64,000 nt of DNA from positions 806,001 to 870,000 of the forward strand of contig NZ_JBBUTK010000001.1 of assembly GCF_039592695.1 (NCBI RefSeq), in the 5' to 3' direction. Shown here in pieces: positions 18,315 to 26,973 of this stretch (the stretch's first letter is position 1; every line of letters starts with the position of its first letter). The position numbers and the translations under genes are program-made. The notes beneath the pieces were generated by a model. It searched no databases. It was not told where the DNA came from and was given only the letters and a program-made list of their open reading frames with translations. The DNA comes from Flagellimonas_A sp039592695. GTDB taxonomy: Bacteria; Bacteroidota; Bacteroidia; Flavobacteriales; Flavobacteriaceae.

Positions 18315-18376
18315 TGTAATTGTCCCCTTGAGGGGACAGCGAAAAAAGCTTAGCTTTTTGAGCAGGGATGCTGTAA
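18315..18376 (+). repeat. Family-A modular palindromic repeat with A/T-rich inner hairpin
   Basis: TGTAATTGTCCCCTTGAGGG opens the unit and the palindrome GTCCCCTTGAGGGGAC is followed by an inner hairpin AAAAAGCTTAGCTTTTT and the spare arm CAGGGATG. Outer parts are the same as at 14911-14964; the inner hairpin is different. Confidence 0.8.
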
Positions 18377-18399
18377 CTCGATTCTTTGAGTGGTTCTTC

Positions 18400-18446
18400 A
18401 CATCCCCCATCCGCCTCTGGCGGATTGCCCCCTTCAAAGGGGGAAT
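18400..18446 (-). repeat. Modular palindromic repeat with GC-rich inner hairpin, before leuB 3' end
   Basis: Read on the minus strand: palindrome CCCCCTTTGAAGGGGG, inner hairpin ATCCGCCAGAGGCGGAT, spare arm GGGGGATGT. The inner hairpin is the same as in the otherwise different repeat at 54653-54705, showing that inner and outer parts combine freely. It ends about 7 bp from the leuB stop codon. Confidence 0.8.
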
Positions 18447-18452
18447 CGATAT

Positions 18453-19508
18453 TCAAATGTTTTTTGCCAACCAATCTCCGACTTCCGATGTTTTATAGGC
18501 TTTTCCGCCTTCGGCTAGATCTTCGGTGACCACACCTTCGGCCAGCGATTTGTAGACCACCCTTCGGATTTCATCGGCTTCCTGCTGCAAATCCATGTCC
18601 TCAAACAGCATGGCAGCAGACAACACGGTCGCCAACGGATTCGCAATATCTTTGCCCGCTGCTTGGGGGTACGACCCATGAATGGGTTCGTATAGCGACA
18701 CCGTACTCCCCAACGACGCCGAGGGCATCAAACCCATGGAGCCTGATATCACAGAGGCTTCATCCGTAAGGATATCCCCAAAAAGATTTTCTGTGATCAA
18801 TACATCATAATCGCTGGGCCATTGCACCAAACGCATGGCCACGGCATCGACAAATTCGTATGAGACCTCCACTTTGGGATAGTCCTTTTCCATGGCCTGG
18901 ATTGTCTCGCGCCACAAACGTGAGGATTCCAATACGTTGGCCTTATCGACACAGCACAATTTTTTTCGGCGTTTTTGTGCTGCTTCAAAACCTTTTTTGG
19001 CCAATCGCTTAATTTCCTCCCGGGTATAGGTGCAGGTATCGTACGCAGTTTCACCATTGTCCTCACGGCCACGCTTGCCAAAATAAATGCCACCGGTCAA
19101 TTCCCTGTAAAAAACCAAGTCCGTTCCTTCAATGCGCTCACGCTTCAAAGGGGATTTATCAATTAAGGATGGAAAAGTAAAGGTGGGACGAACATTGGCG
19201 AACAGTCCCAATTTCTGGCGCATTTTCAACAACCCTTGTTCAGGGCGCACTTTGGCCGAGGGGTCATTGTCGAACCTCGGATGGCCGATGGCCCCAAAGA
19301 GCACTGCATCCGAACTGGCACAGATTTCATGGGTTTCATCAGGATAGGGGTCACCGACCGCATCAATGGCGGCTGCGCCAACGAGTGCGGACTCCCAAGT
19401 GATTTTGTGGCTGTGTTTTTGGGCGATGGCGTCACACACTTTTACGGCTTGATCTATGACTTCGGGTCCGATTCCATCTCCGGGGAGTAGGGCTATTTTT
19501 AGGTTCAT
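18453..19508 (-). CDS. leuB: 3-isopropylmalate dehydrogenase
   Basis: A 351-residue isocitrate/isopropylmalate dehydrogenase family protein. It starts 'MNLKIALLPGDGIGPEV' and has the metal/substrate segment 'ITENLFGDILTDEASVISGSMGLMPSASLG' and 'YEPIHGSYPQAAGKDIANP'. It oxidatively decarboxylates 3-isopropylmalate to 2-oxoisocaproate with NAD+, the last specific step before leucine transamination. It is the last gene of a minus-strand leuC-leuD-leuA-leuB set; 91 bp of quasi-periodic spacer separates it from leuA. Confidence 0.95.
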   Translation of the reverse strand: MNLKIALLPGDGIGPEVIDQAVKVCDAIAQKHSHKITWESALVGAAAIDAVGDPYPDETHEICASSDAVLFGAIGHPRFDNDPSAKVRPEQGLLKMRQKLGLFANVRPTFTFPSLIDKSPLKRERIEGTDLVFYRELTGGIYFGKRGREDNGETAYDTCTYTREEIKRLAKKGFEAAQKRRKKLCCVDKANVLESSRLWRETIQAMEKDYPKVEVSYEFVDAVAMRLVQWPSDYDVLITENLFGDILTDEASVISGSMGLMPSASLGSTVSLYEPIHGSYPQAAGKDIANPLATVLSAAMLFEDMDLQQEADEIRRVVYKSLAEGVVTEDLAEGGKAYKTSEVGDWLAKNI

Positions 19509-19599
19509 TTTTTATGGCTTTACGCCGTAAGCATTACGCTTTACGCAATAGCTATATTCGAAAAGCGTATGGCGCATAGCGTATAGCTCAAAGCTATTT

Positions 19600-21117
19600 T
19601 TAAATCAAATTCAACATCTTTTCAGTGGCTTTGATGGCCGATACGGTTTGATCGGAGTCCAATCCTGTGGTGACAAAATCATTTTTGGGTGTTTTCCAGG
19701 TGATCATGGTCTCACAAAGTGCATCGGAACTGCTTCCCGGGGGAATCCGAACGGCATAATCCACCAGTTTGGGTAGTTTGTTTCCTCGTTTCTCATAGAT
19801 TTTTTTAAGAGCGTTCATAAAGGCATCAAATTGTCCGTCGCCTTGGGCATTTTCTTCATACGAATCCCCCTCAATATCAATGGATAGGGTAGTGGAGGGC
19901 ATTAATCCCTTGGCATGGGTCAGCACATACGATTTTATGAACACCTTTTGTTGAAAGGCACTGCTGTCGAGCACATCTGAAATGATATAGGGCAGGTCTT
20001 CTTTGGTGACCCGCTCTTTTTTGTCACCGAGTTCAATAATACGCGCCGTCACTTTCTTCAGCTCCTCATCGTTGAGCGTCAAGCCAAGCTCTTGTAAATT
20101 TTTTTGGATGTTGGCCTTGCCTGACATTTTGCCCAGTGCATATTTGCGTTTTCGACCAAATCGCTCGGGCATCAAATCACTGAAATAAAGGTTGTTTTTA
20201 TTGTCTCCATCTGCATGTATACCAGCAGTTTGCGTGAAAACATTGTCACCGACAATGGGTTTGTTTGCGGGAATGCCAAAACCCGTAAAGGTAGACACCA
20301 ATTTGCTCACCTTGTACAAGGAGGATTCCACTACTTGGGTGGTTACATCGGGCATAAAATCGTTGATGACAGCGATGGTACTTGCCAACGGTGCATTACC
20401 TGCACGTTCGCCCATGCCGTTGACGGTCAAGTGCAAGCCATGGCAGCCTGCCTTCAGTGCTTCCATGACGTTGGAGACACTCAGGTCATAGTCGTTGTGC
20501 CCGTGAAAATCAAAATGTGTATTTGGGTAACGCTTGACAATTTTATCAATGTATTCAAAAGTTTCCGAAGGCGTCAGAACCCCCAAAGTATCGGGCAGCA
20601 AAATACGTTTGATAGGCTGTTGGGTCAGAAAATCCAAAAACTGAAAAACATAGTCTTGGGAATTGCGCATGCCGTTGCTCCAATCCTCCAAATACACATT
20701 GGTCTCAATATTGGCCTGTTGTGCCAATTCGATGACTTCGGCAATGCCCTTAAAATGTTGCTCGGGTGTTTTCTTCAATTGGTGCTTCAGATGGTTCAAA
20801 GAGCCTTTGGTCAATAGGTTTTGTACCTTGGCTCCAGCTTTTTGCATCCATTTTATGGAAGCCCCGCCATCCACAAATGTCAACACCTCCACTTGGTTGA
20901 TTTTGCCATTTTTAGTGGCCCAATCCGTGATGTTTCGTACGGCTTCAAACTCTCCTTCCGATACACGTGCAGAGGCTACCTCGATGCGGTTTACCTGTAG
21001 TTCATCAAGCAAGAGTTTCGCCAATGTGAGTTTTTCGGACGCTGAGAAGGAGACCCCTGAGGTCTGTTCACCGTCACGCAGCGTGGTATCCATGATTTCA
21101 ATGGCCCTTTTTTTCAT
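19600..21117 (-). CDS. leuA: 2-isopropylmalate synthase-type enzyme
   Basis: A 505-residue DRE-TIM metallolyase. The catalytic signature 'MDTTLRDGEQTSGVSFS' is at residues 9-25, the metal-binding 'FDFHGHNDYDLSVSN' in the middle, and a C-terminal LeuA regulatory (dimerisation) domain with 'IPPGSSSDALCETMITW'. Position between leuD and leuB supports condensation of acetyl-CoA with 2-oxoisovalerate. The sequence is not the classic LeuA1 type; related enzymes include citramalate synthase, which would use pyruvate. Context favours leucine synthesis, but substrate choice is an inference. The gene starts 18 bp after leuD. Confidence 0.85.
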   Translation of the reverse strand: MKKRAIEIMDTTLRDGEQTSGVSFSASEKLTLAKLLLDELQVNRIEVASARVSEGEFEAVRNITDWATKNGKINQVEVLTFVDGGASIKWMQKAGAKVQNLLTKGSLNHLKHQLKKTPEQHFKGIAEVIELAQQANIETNVYLEDWSNGMRNSQDYVFQFLDFLTQQPIKRILLPDTLGVLTPSETFEYIDKIVKRYPNTHFDFHGHNDYDLSVSNVMEALKAGCHGLHLTVNGMGERAGNAPLASTIAVINDFMPDVTTQVVESSLYKVSKLVSTFTGFGIPANKPIVGDNVFTQTAGIHADGDNKNNLYFSDLMPERFGRKRKYALGKMSGKANIQKNLQELGLTLNDEELKKVTARIIELGDKKERVTKEDLPYIISDVLDSSAFQQKVFIKSYVLTHAKGLMPSTTLSIDIEGDSYEENAQGDGQFDAFMNALKKIYEKRGNKLPKLVDYAVRIPPGSSSDALCETMITWKTPKNDFVTTGLDSDQTVSAIKATEKMLNLI

Positions 21118-21135
21118 GGTGTTCTTACGGATTTT

Positions 21136-21732
21136 CTAAAAGGGACGTTGCTCGGCAAAGTCTTGAATTTCATCTTTCATGGCCACGAGATAGTCGATGT
21201 CATCATACCCATTGAGCATGTTGCCCTTTTTATAGCTGTTGATGTCAAAGGATTCGCTTTCGCCAGTAGTTAAAATCGTGACTTTTTGCTCGGGGAGGTT
21301 CACCTCGAACTCCGTATTGGGGTCATTCTCGATAGCCTTAAAGATTTTATCCAGAAAATCAGCACTCACCTGTACGGGAAGCACCCCGATATTGAGACAG
21401 TTGCCCCGAAAGATATCCGCAAAAAAACTGGAAATCACACAGCGAAAGCCATAATCATACACGGCCCATGCCGCATGTTCACGAGAGGAACCGGAGCCAA
21501 AGTTTTTTCCGCCCACCAAAATCTTGCCACTGTAGATTGGATTGTTGAGAACAAAACTCTCTTTTGGGGAGTCATCAGGATTGTAACGCCAATCCCTAAA
21601 AAGATTATCCCCAAACCCTTTGCGTTCCGTAGCTTTTAAGAATCGGGCTGGAATGATTTGGTCGGTATCCACATTTTCTATGGGAAGCGGAACCGCCGTA
21701 CTTTTTAATATTTCGAATTTATCGTATGCCAT
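21136..21732 (-). CDS. leuD: 3-isopropylmalate dehydratase, small subunit
   Basis: A 198-residue aconitase swivel-domain protein with 'PIENVDTDQIIPARFLK' near the start and 'GKNFGSGSSREHAAWAVYDYG' as the conserved loop. Together with LeuC it isomerises 2-isopropylmalate to 3-isopropylmalate. Length is normal. It lies 32 bp after leuC, the gap being a spacer of repeated TTAGA-type words, and 18 bp before leuA. Confidence 0.95.
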   Translation of the reverse strand: MAYDKFEILKSTAVPLPIENVDTDQIIPARFLKATERKGFGDNLFRDWRYNPDDSPKESFVLNNPIYSGKILVGGKNFGSGSSREHAAWAVYDYGFRCVISSFFADIFRGNCLNIGVLPVQVSADFLDKIFKAIENDPNTEFEVNLPEQKVTILTTGESESFDINSYKKGNMLNGYDDIDYLVAMKDEIQDFAEQRPF

Positions 21733-21764
21733 AATAGTAGACGTTAGATGCTAGATGTTAGACA

Positions 21765-23174
21765 TTAGACGAGCTCGGGTTTGAGCAGCTTCCGCGGATC
21801 CGTGACCTTTCCAGTGACTGCTGTGGCCGCTGCTACCAACGGACTTGCCAAAATGGTGCGTGCTCCGGGTCCTTGTCTGCCCTCAAAATTCCGGTTTGAA
21901 GTACTGACCGCCAATTTTCCAGCAGGAATCTTATCATCATTCATTGCCAAACAAGCCGAACAACCGGGTTCTCGCAGTGAGAATCCAGCTTCCGTTAAAA
22001 TATCCAGAATACCTTCTTCCTTGATTTTTTCTTCGACCACATGCGAACCGGGTACGAGCCATACTGTGATGTCATCCGCTTTTTTTCTACCCTTCACCAC
22101 TGAAGCAAAGGCACGAAAATCTTCGATACGTCCATTGGTACAGCTTCCCAAGAATACATAGTCCACTTTCTTGCCCATCATGGGTTCACCTTCGGCAAAG
22201 CCCATATAATCCAATGACTTCTTGAAGGTAACTTCATTGGCTTTTGCTTCCTCGGCAGAGGGAATATGTTTCGTGATACCCACGCCCATTCCGGGATTGG
22301 TGCCGTAGGTGACCATGGGCTCGATTTCCAAGGCATGAAAATTGAATTCCATGTCAAAAACTGCCCCATCATCGGTCTTCAGGGTTTTCCAATACTCCAT
22401 GGCATTGTTCCAATCAGCACCTTTTGGGGTATATTCACGGCCTTTGATGTACTCAAAGGTAGTTTTATCGGGAGCAATCATGCCGCCGCGAGCCCCCATT
22501 TCGATACTGAGGTTGCAAACGGTCATTCGCCCTTCCATGGTCATATTTCGAAACACTTCGCCTGAGTATTCCACAAAATGGCCTGTGGCACCCGAGGTGG
22601 TCAATTTAGAAATGATAAAGAGTGCGACATCTTTTGGTGTAACGCCATAACCCAATTCGCCATCGATATTGATGCGCATCTTTTTGGGTTTTGGCTGCAT
22701 GATGCATTGGGTGGTCAACACCATTTCGACCTCAGAGGTGCCGATGCCAAAGGCTATGGCCCCAAAAGCACCGTGGGTAGAGGTATGCGAATCACCACAG
22801 ACAATGGTTGCCCCAGGCAATGTGATGCCGTTTTCAGGGCCAATAACATGCACAATACCATTTTTACGGTGGCCAAGCCCCCAGTGCACAATGTTCCACT
22901 GGGCCGTGTTTTCTTTTAATGCCTTCAATTGGTTGGCCGATAGGGGGTCAGCAACTGGCAGATGTTGGTTCAAAGTCGGTGTATTGTGGTCGGCGGTCGC
23001 AAAGGTACGTTCAGGATACAACACCGAATTACCCCGCTGTTGCAAGCCCAAAAAGGCAACCGGACTCGTCACTTCATGAATGAAATGGCGGTCAATGAAA
23101 AGCACATCGGGGCCGTTTTCAATCTTTCGGACCACATGTGAATCCCAAACTTTATCAAATAACGTTTTCTTCAT
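21765..23174 (-). CDS. leuC: 3-isopropylmalate dehydratase, large subunit
   Basis: A 469-residue aconitase-family protein. The iron-sulfur cysteines are in 'FLGSCTNGRIEDFR' and 'CSACLAMN', and 'CGDSHTSTHGAFGAIAFGIGTSE' is the conserved substrate region. With LeuD it forms the [4Fe-4S] isopropylmalate isomerase. It is the first gene of the leuCDAB set; a good -7 promoter element lies 57 bp upstream. Confidence 0.95.
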   Translation of the reverse strand: MKKTLFDKVWDSHVVRKIENGPDVLFIDRHFIHEVTSPVAFLGLQQRGNSVLYPERTFATADHNTPTLNQHLPVADPLSANQLKALKENTAQWNIVHWGLGHRKNGIVHVIGPENGITLPGATIVCGDSHTSTHGAFGAIAFGIGTSEVEMVLTTQCIMQPKPKKMRINIDGELGYGVTPKDVALFIISKLTTSGATGHFVEYSGEVFRNMTMEGRMTVCNLSIEMGARGGMIAPDKTTFEYIKGREYTPKGADWNNAMEYWKTLKTDDGAVFDMEFNFHALEIEPMVTYGTNPGMGVGITKHIPSAEEAKANEVTFKKSLDYMGFAEGEPMMGKKVDYVFLGSCTNGRIEDFRAFASVVKGRKKADDITVWLVPGSHVVEEKIKEEGILDILTEAGFSLREPGCSACLAMNDDKIPAGKLAVSTSNRNFEGRQGPGARTILASPLVAAATAVTGKVTDPRKLLKPELV

Positions 23175-23231
23175 AGAAAATCATGTTTATCCCAATTTTT
23201 GAAAACAGGGAAATCGTTGTAAAAACAAGCT

Positions 23232-23239
23232 CCAAACTT
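23232..23239 (-). promoter_or_regulatory. Candidate -7 promoter element for leuCDAB
   Basis: On the minus strand the sequence TAAGTTTG matches the Bacteroidota -7 consensus TAnnTTTG exactly, 57 bp before the leuC start. About 19 bp further upstream is TTTC, a partial -33 match. Confidence 0.45.
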
Positions 23240-23451
23240 ACAAAAGAGCCTATCTAGGGCGAAATATTTTCCTGTAAAATTACGATACCCAAACCCACAT
23301 CGAAATTGTCAATAGCTACTCTTTGATTTTTCCCAGCCCAAGAATACCCAGTTTAACATTTTAATTTTTCTGTTAACAGAGTGGTAACGTTGCGGTATTT
23401 TATTGATTGGTAATTTGTCATACAATTCATAGTAACTTAAAACAACTACCA

Positions 23452-24561
23452 ATGAAAAGATGTTACCTTAAAATTTTAGTTCTTATTTTGATTATCGGGC
23501 TTAGTGTGCCATTTCAAGCCCAGGCCCAGCTTGATTTGCCAAGGGGCAGTCAAATGGCCAAAGTCTCACAGCGCATCGGTATCACCGATATCACCATCGT
23601 GTACTCACGACCCAGTGTCAATGAGCGTGAAATTTGGGGGCAATTGGTGCCTTACGGTATGAACAACCTCGGTTTTGGCACAGCCACTGAGTCGCCATGG
23701 CGGGCCGGTGCCAATGAAAACACCATCTTTAAGACCGAAAATGATATTTCTGTGGAAGGGAAATCATTGCCCGCAGGTAAATATGGACTTCACATGATTG
23801 TGAACGAAGATAACACGGCAATAATCATTTTTTCAAAAAACCATGGGGCTTGGGGAAGCTATTTTTACGACCCTGCCGAAGATGCTTTGCGAGTGGATGT
23901 CACCACCAAAGAAATTCCGCATGTGGAGCAGTTACGGTTTGATTTTGATGAAGTGGATGCTACTTCTGCACTCGCTACCCTAAAATGGGGCAAGAAGGCC
24001 ATCCCTTTTAAGGTAGAGGTACCCGTAACCAATATTGTTTTGACGGATATTCGTTCAAAACTGCAGACACAGCCAGGTTTCAATCGTCAGTCGTGGGAGC
24101 AAGCGGCCAATTTTGCATTGAACAATGATGGGGATTTGGATGAAGCCCTTGGATGGGTTGACGCCGCCATTGCCGGACAGTTCTTCAGCCAGAAAACATT
24201 CAATAACCTGGCCATCAAAGCACAGATTTTGGCCAAACAGGAAAAAACTGCCGAAGCTGAAGCCATCATGGAAGAAGCATTGCCCATGGGCACCGTATTT
24301 CAAGTGCATGGCTACGGCCGTCAATTGATTGCTGCTGGAATGAAAGACAAGGCTCTAGAAGTCTTTAAATGGAATGCCAAGAACCATAAGGATACTTGGC
24401 CTGTTGATTACGGCCTTGCACGCGGCTATTCCGCTGTGGGTGATTACAAGTCGGCATTAAAGCATTTAAAAGTAGCCGAAGGGCGTGCACCGGACACGCA
24501 AAACCAAACTGCGATTGCGGCCAATCTTGATAAACTACAGGCAGGAACGGATATCAACTAA
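23452..24561 (+). CDS. Secreted DUF2911 protein with C-terminal TPR-like helices
   Basis: A 369-residue protein with a signal peptide (hydrophobic residues 6-22, ending 'QAQAQ'). The DUF2911 domain follows: 'QRIGITDITIVYSRPSVNEREIWG', 'PWRAGANENTIFKT', 'LPAGKYGLHMIV' and 'WGSYFYDPAEDALRVDV'. The last 150 residues are alpha-helical with tetratricopeptide-like spacing ('FNNLAIKAQILAKQEKTAEAEAIMEEAL'). The function of DUF2911 is unknown; it is common in Bacteroidota. The ATG at 23452 is chosen because the signal peptide starts there. A terminator hairpin follows the gene. Confidence 0.85.
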   Translation: MKRCYLKILVLILIIGLSVPFQAQAQLDLPRGSQMAKVSQRIGITDITIVYSRPSVNEREIWGQLVPYGMNNLGFGTATESPWRAGANENTIFKTENDISVEGKSLPAGKYGLHMIVNEDNTAIIIFSKNHGAWGSYFYDPAEDALRVDVTTKEIPHVEQLRFDFDEVDATSALATLKWGKKAIPFKVEVPVTNIVLTDIRSKLQTQPGFNRQSWEQAANFALNNDGDLDEALGWVDAAIAGQFFSQKTFNNLAIKAQILAKQEKTAEAEAIMEEALPMGTVFQVHGYGRQLIAAGMKDKALEVFKWNAKNHKDTWPVDYGLARGYSAVGDYKSALKHLKVAEGRAPDTQNQTAIAANLDKLQAGTDIN

Positions 24562-24582
24562 CCTTTTATTTTTAGACTATTG

Positions 24583-24613
24583 GAAGGCCCGGTCTTACGA
24601 TTGGGCTTTTTTA
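24583..24613 (+). terminator. Rho-independent terminator after DUF2911 gene
   Basis: The hairpin AAGGCCC / GGGCTTT with a loop of about 12 bases is followed by a T-run, 22 bp after the stop codon. Confidence 0.75.
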
Positions 24614-24713
24614 CTTACTCAATAATTGAGATTTAAAATGCCCCGACGCTTATAATAAGGAATCCTTTCAATGCGTCGTGTCCCAATACCTATCGGGATT
24701 GCCCCGAAGTCGT

Positions 24714-25802
24714 TTACTTGATGACAAAGCCAATTCTCTGTTCAGTGATATTCGAAGTGTTGTTTTCCTTTTTCAAATCTGTGTCAAAAAGATGGTTCAG
24801 GTTATTGCCCGCCAAATCTTCTAAGATGGGGTTTATGAAAATGTTGTATTCACCATTGGCCCAAGCAGTTTCTGGACGGAATTCCATCATTTTTTCCTTC
24901 TCGGTTAAACTCAAGACACCCTCAACAATCGTATCTCCTTTGTAAATGGCAATGCTTTCTTGGGCTAGAATGGCATCCAGCGGTTCTTGAAAGTCAATTT
25001 TGAGTGGGCTTACAGTGTTTTTCTGTGGAACAGTAATCATCCAGTTTTCAGCATTTGGCTTTTGCACATCTCGTGCAGCCACATAAAAGTGCTTGGAATG
25101 AGATTGCAATAACGAAGTGCCTTGACTTGATTTCCAATCTTTATTTATGACCAGTTCGTAGTTGTGATTCTCTTTCAGGGGAAGCCCTTTTTCTGTATTG
25201 GGAATAAGATCAGTTTTTATGCGACCAGGATCAAGCCAAAGCGTTAAGCGTTGATGGTCATTGTTCCAAAGCTCCGCTTCCAGCTCTAAAAAAGGAGATA
25301 CTTCTTTATTTTCGGTTTCATCGAATACTGTTATAAAGTCAGAAGGGCTTCCCACATGTTGCATGGGCTGTGAGAAAATAAAATACATTTTTAAAAGGTT
25401 AACGGGGAGGGTATCACGGCTCGGATAAATAGTTAAAATCTCAGGGGCTATATTGGTTTCGACGGGCTCAACCTTAAATTTCGCAATGGCTTCACCCTTA
25501 TAAGCAATTTGATATTCTTGATAACTTGAAAAAGGAACAACAGGAGTGAAAAGATGACTGCTCTTATCTGATTTCAGCTCTCCCAAAATTGGAGTATCAG
25601 AATTGCCCACCAAAAAAAAGTTCAAACTGTCAGAATCGCCTCGATGAAAAAAGGCAACACTGACCGCTTTACCATCTTGAAAGTTTACTGCGACCGAAAT
25701 CGGTTTTTCTGCCTCTTGGCATCCCAATAGAATTCCAGCATAAAAAAAGACCAAGAAAACCTTGATCCTTTTTTTTACCCGATTATGTTTTTTTACATCC
25801 AT
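24714..25802 (-). CDS. Lipoprotein with Ig-like (SbsA-type) modules, function unknown
   Basis: I do not recognise a named family. The 362-residue product has a lipoprotein signal ending 'GILLGC' (Cys near residue 28). The body is beta-rich with two stretches resembling bacterial Ig-like/SbsA modules: 'APEILTIYPSRDTLPVNLLKMYFIFSQPMQ' and, near the end, 'NTVSPLKIDFQEPLDAIL...DLAGNNL', both common around domains that describe 'formal boundary' strands. Its start overlaps the stop of the preceding gene by 10 bp, so the two are very likely translated together and work together at the cell envelope. Confidence 0.75.
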   Translation of the reverse strand: MDVKKHNRVKKRIKVFLVFFYAGILLGCQEAEKPISVAVNFQDGKAVSVAFFHRGDSDSLNFFLVGNSDTPILGELKSDKSSHLFTPVVPFSSYQEYQIAYKGEAIAKFKVEPVETNIAPEILTIYPSRDTLPVNLLKMYFIFSQPMQHVGSPSDFITVFDETENKEVSPFLELEAELWNNDHQRLTLWLDPGRIKTDLIPNTEKGLPLKENHNYELVINKDWKSSQGTSLLQSHSKHFYVAARDVQKPNAENWMITVPQKNTVSPLKIDFQEPLDAILAQESIAIYKGDTIVEGVLSLTEKEKMMEFRPETAWANGEYNIFINPILEDLAGNNLNHLFDTDLKKENNTSNITEQRIGFVIK

Positions 25803-26911
25803 TTAGTGCTTCGGCTTCTCAACAATAAGTCTCCATTTGATGTGCGTTGTACATACAGTACTTGATTCTCGTCCAGAAGGTCCATTTGCAATACATAAGG
25901 GAAGGGTAGATTGTCATAGGCCACTCCGGTTGCGACTGCAAATTCTTCTACGGTTTCTGTGATAGAATCCTTGAAATTGGCAATGTCACCATAATCAATA
26001 CGCATAACGGGGCGATTATTGTTCGACATCAAAAAGTATTTCTTACCATCCTTTTTATACGAAATCATATCAAGCGGTGAGTTGCCAGAGCCAAGTTCTG
26101 CAACAGTGCGGCCCTTGTTATGGGTGCCATCTTTTAAGTCCTCCATTGGAAACAAAACCAAGGGAGTACAAGTATAACTTGCCATGAGATATTCTTTGTT
26201 GTCAATTGATATCACATCAAAAGTTTTGATTGGCGCATGGGTTTCATATTGCCCATGTGCTGCGTGCCAAACTTCCAGTGACGTAGAGGATTGACTTTCG
26301 TTGAATGGAAAAGGAATGCTCCTGAAGGTTGAGGCGAATTCTTTGTTCGATAGGCCAGAGACCAACACTTTGCCATTATGGTACTTTAAATCTGAAATCG
26401 CCCAAACCCTTTGGGGCCTATCCCATTTGTCTTTTACATTTTCACCAATTGGATTTTCTAAACTGATTTTTGAATGACTGACTTCTTTCAGTGAAACGTT
26501 TTCAAGTTTTTCTCCAGTTAATTTCAATAGAACAGGTGTGCCATCCGTAAGATGTATGGAAAAATAGACTGTTTTTGAAATCGGGTTTACTGCCATGTCG
26601 CTGATTTCAACATTATCTGGTGTTGTGCCCAGTGAAGCAGCTATTTTTTCATCAAAACCCTCAATACGTACCTCTTCAGAACTTGATTTATTGGTCTTGT
26701 CTTGGGTATCCAGTGCATAAATGGCAGCATTTTTCGAATCTCCAATAAATAAGATGCCCTCTGGACCAAAGCTTAGGGAATTGATGGATTTAATCTCAGG
26801 ATTACCGTAGGTAAATCCTGCAGTAAGGTCAGATGGTGCTGTCTTTAGGTTGGCTGAAATGGCAATAAAAGCAAACACCATTAGGATTGTTGGAAAGATA
26901 ACTTTTTTCAT
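25793..26911 (-). CDS. Exported beta-propeller-like protein, function unknown
   Basis: A 372-residue protein with a signal peptide (residues 4-22). The segments 'SLSFGPEGILFIGDSKNAAIYALD', 'ISDMAVNPISKTVYFSIH' and 'AISDLKYHNGKVLVSGLSNKEF' are spaced like blades of a beta-propeller. No catalytic motif is visible. It forms a two-gene unit with the Ig-like lipoprotein downstream (10-bp overlap). A partner pair of propeller plus anchored Ig-like lipoprotein would fit binding or sensing at the surface, but this is inference. Confidence 0.72.
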   Translation of the reverse strand: MKKVIFPTILMVFAFIAISANLKTAPSDLTAGFTYGNPEIKSINSLSFGPEGILFIGDSKNAAIYALDTQDKTNKSSSEEVRIEGFDEKIAASLGTTPDNVEISDMAVNPISKTVYFSIHLTDGTPVLLKLTGEKLENVSLKEVSHSKISLENPIGENVKDKWDRPQRVWAISDLKYHNGKVLVSGLSNKEFASTFRSIPFPFNESQSSTSLEVWHAAHGQYETHAPIKTFDVISIDNKEYLMASYTCTPLVLFPMEDLKDGTHNKGRTVAELGSGNSPLDMISYKKDGKKYFLMSNNNRPVMRIDYGDIANFKDSITETVEEFAVATGVAYDNLPFPYVLQMDLLDENQVLYVQRTSNGDLLLRSRSTKWM

Positions 26912-26973
26912 GTTGATTAATTTTTCCTGAATGTATCAACTTTTAAAGCTACTGATAGTCAACAATTTGTTAA

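Noticed and set aside
20215..20817. Plus-strand open frame opposite leuA (200 codons)
   Set aside because: Antisense to the conserved leuA sequence; composition is that of a shadow frame.
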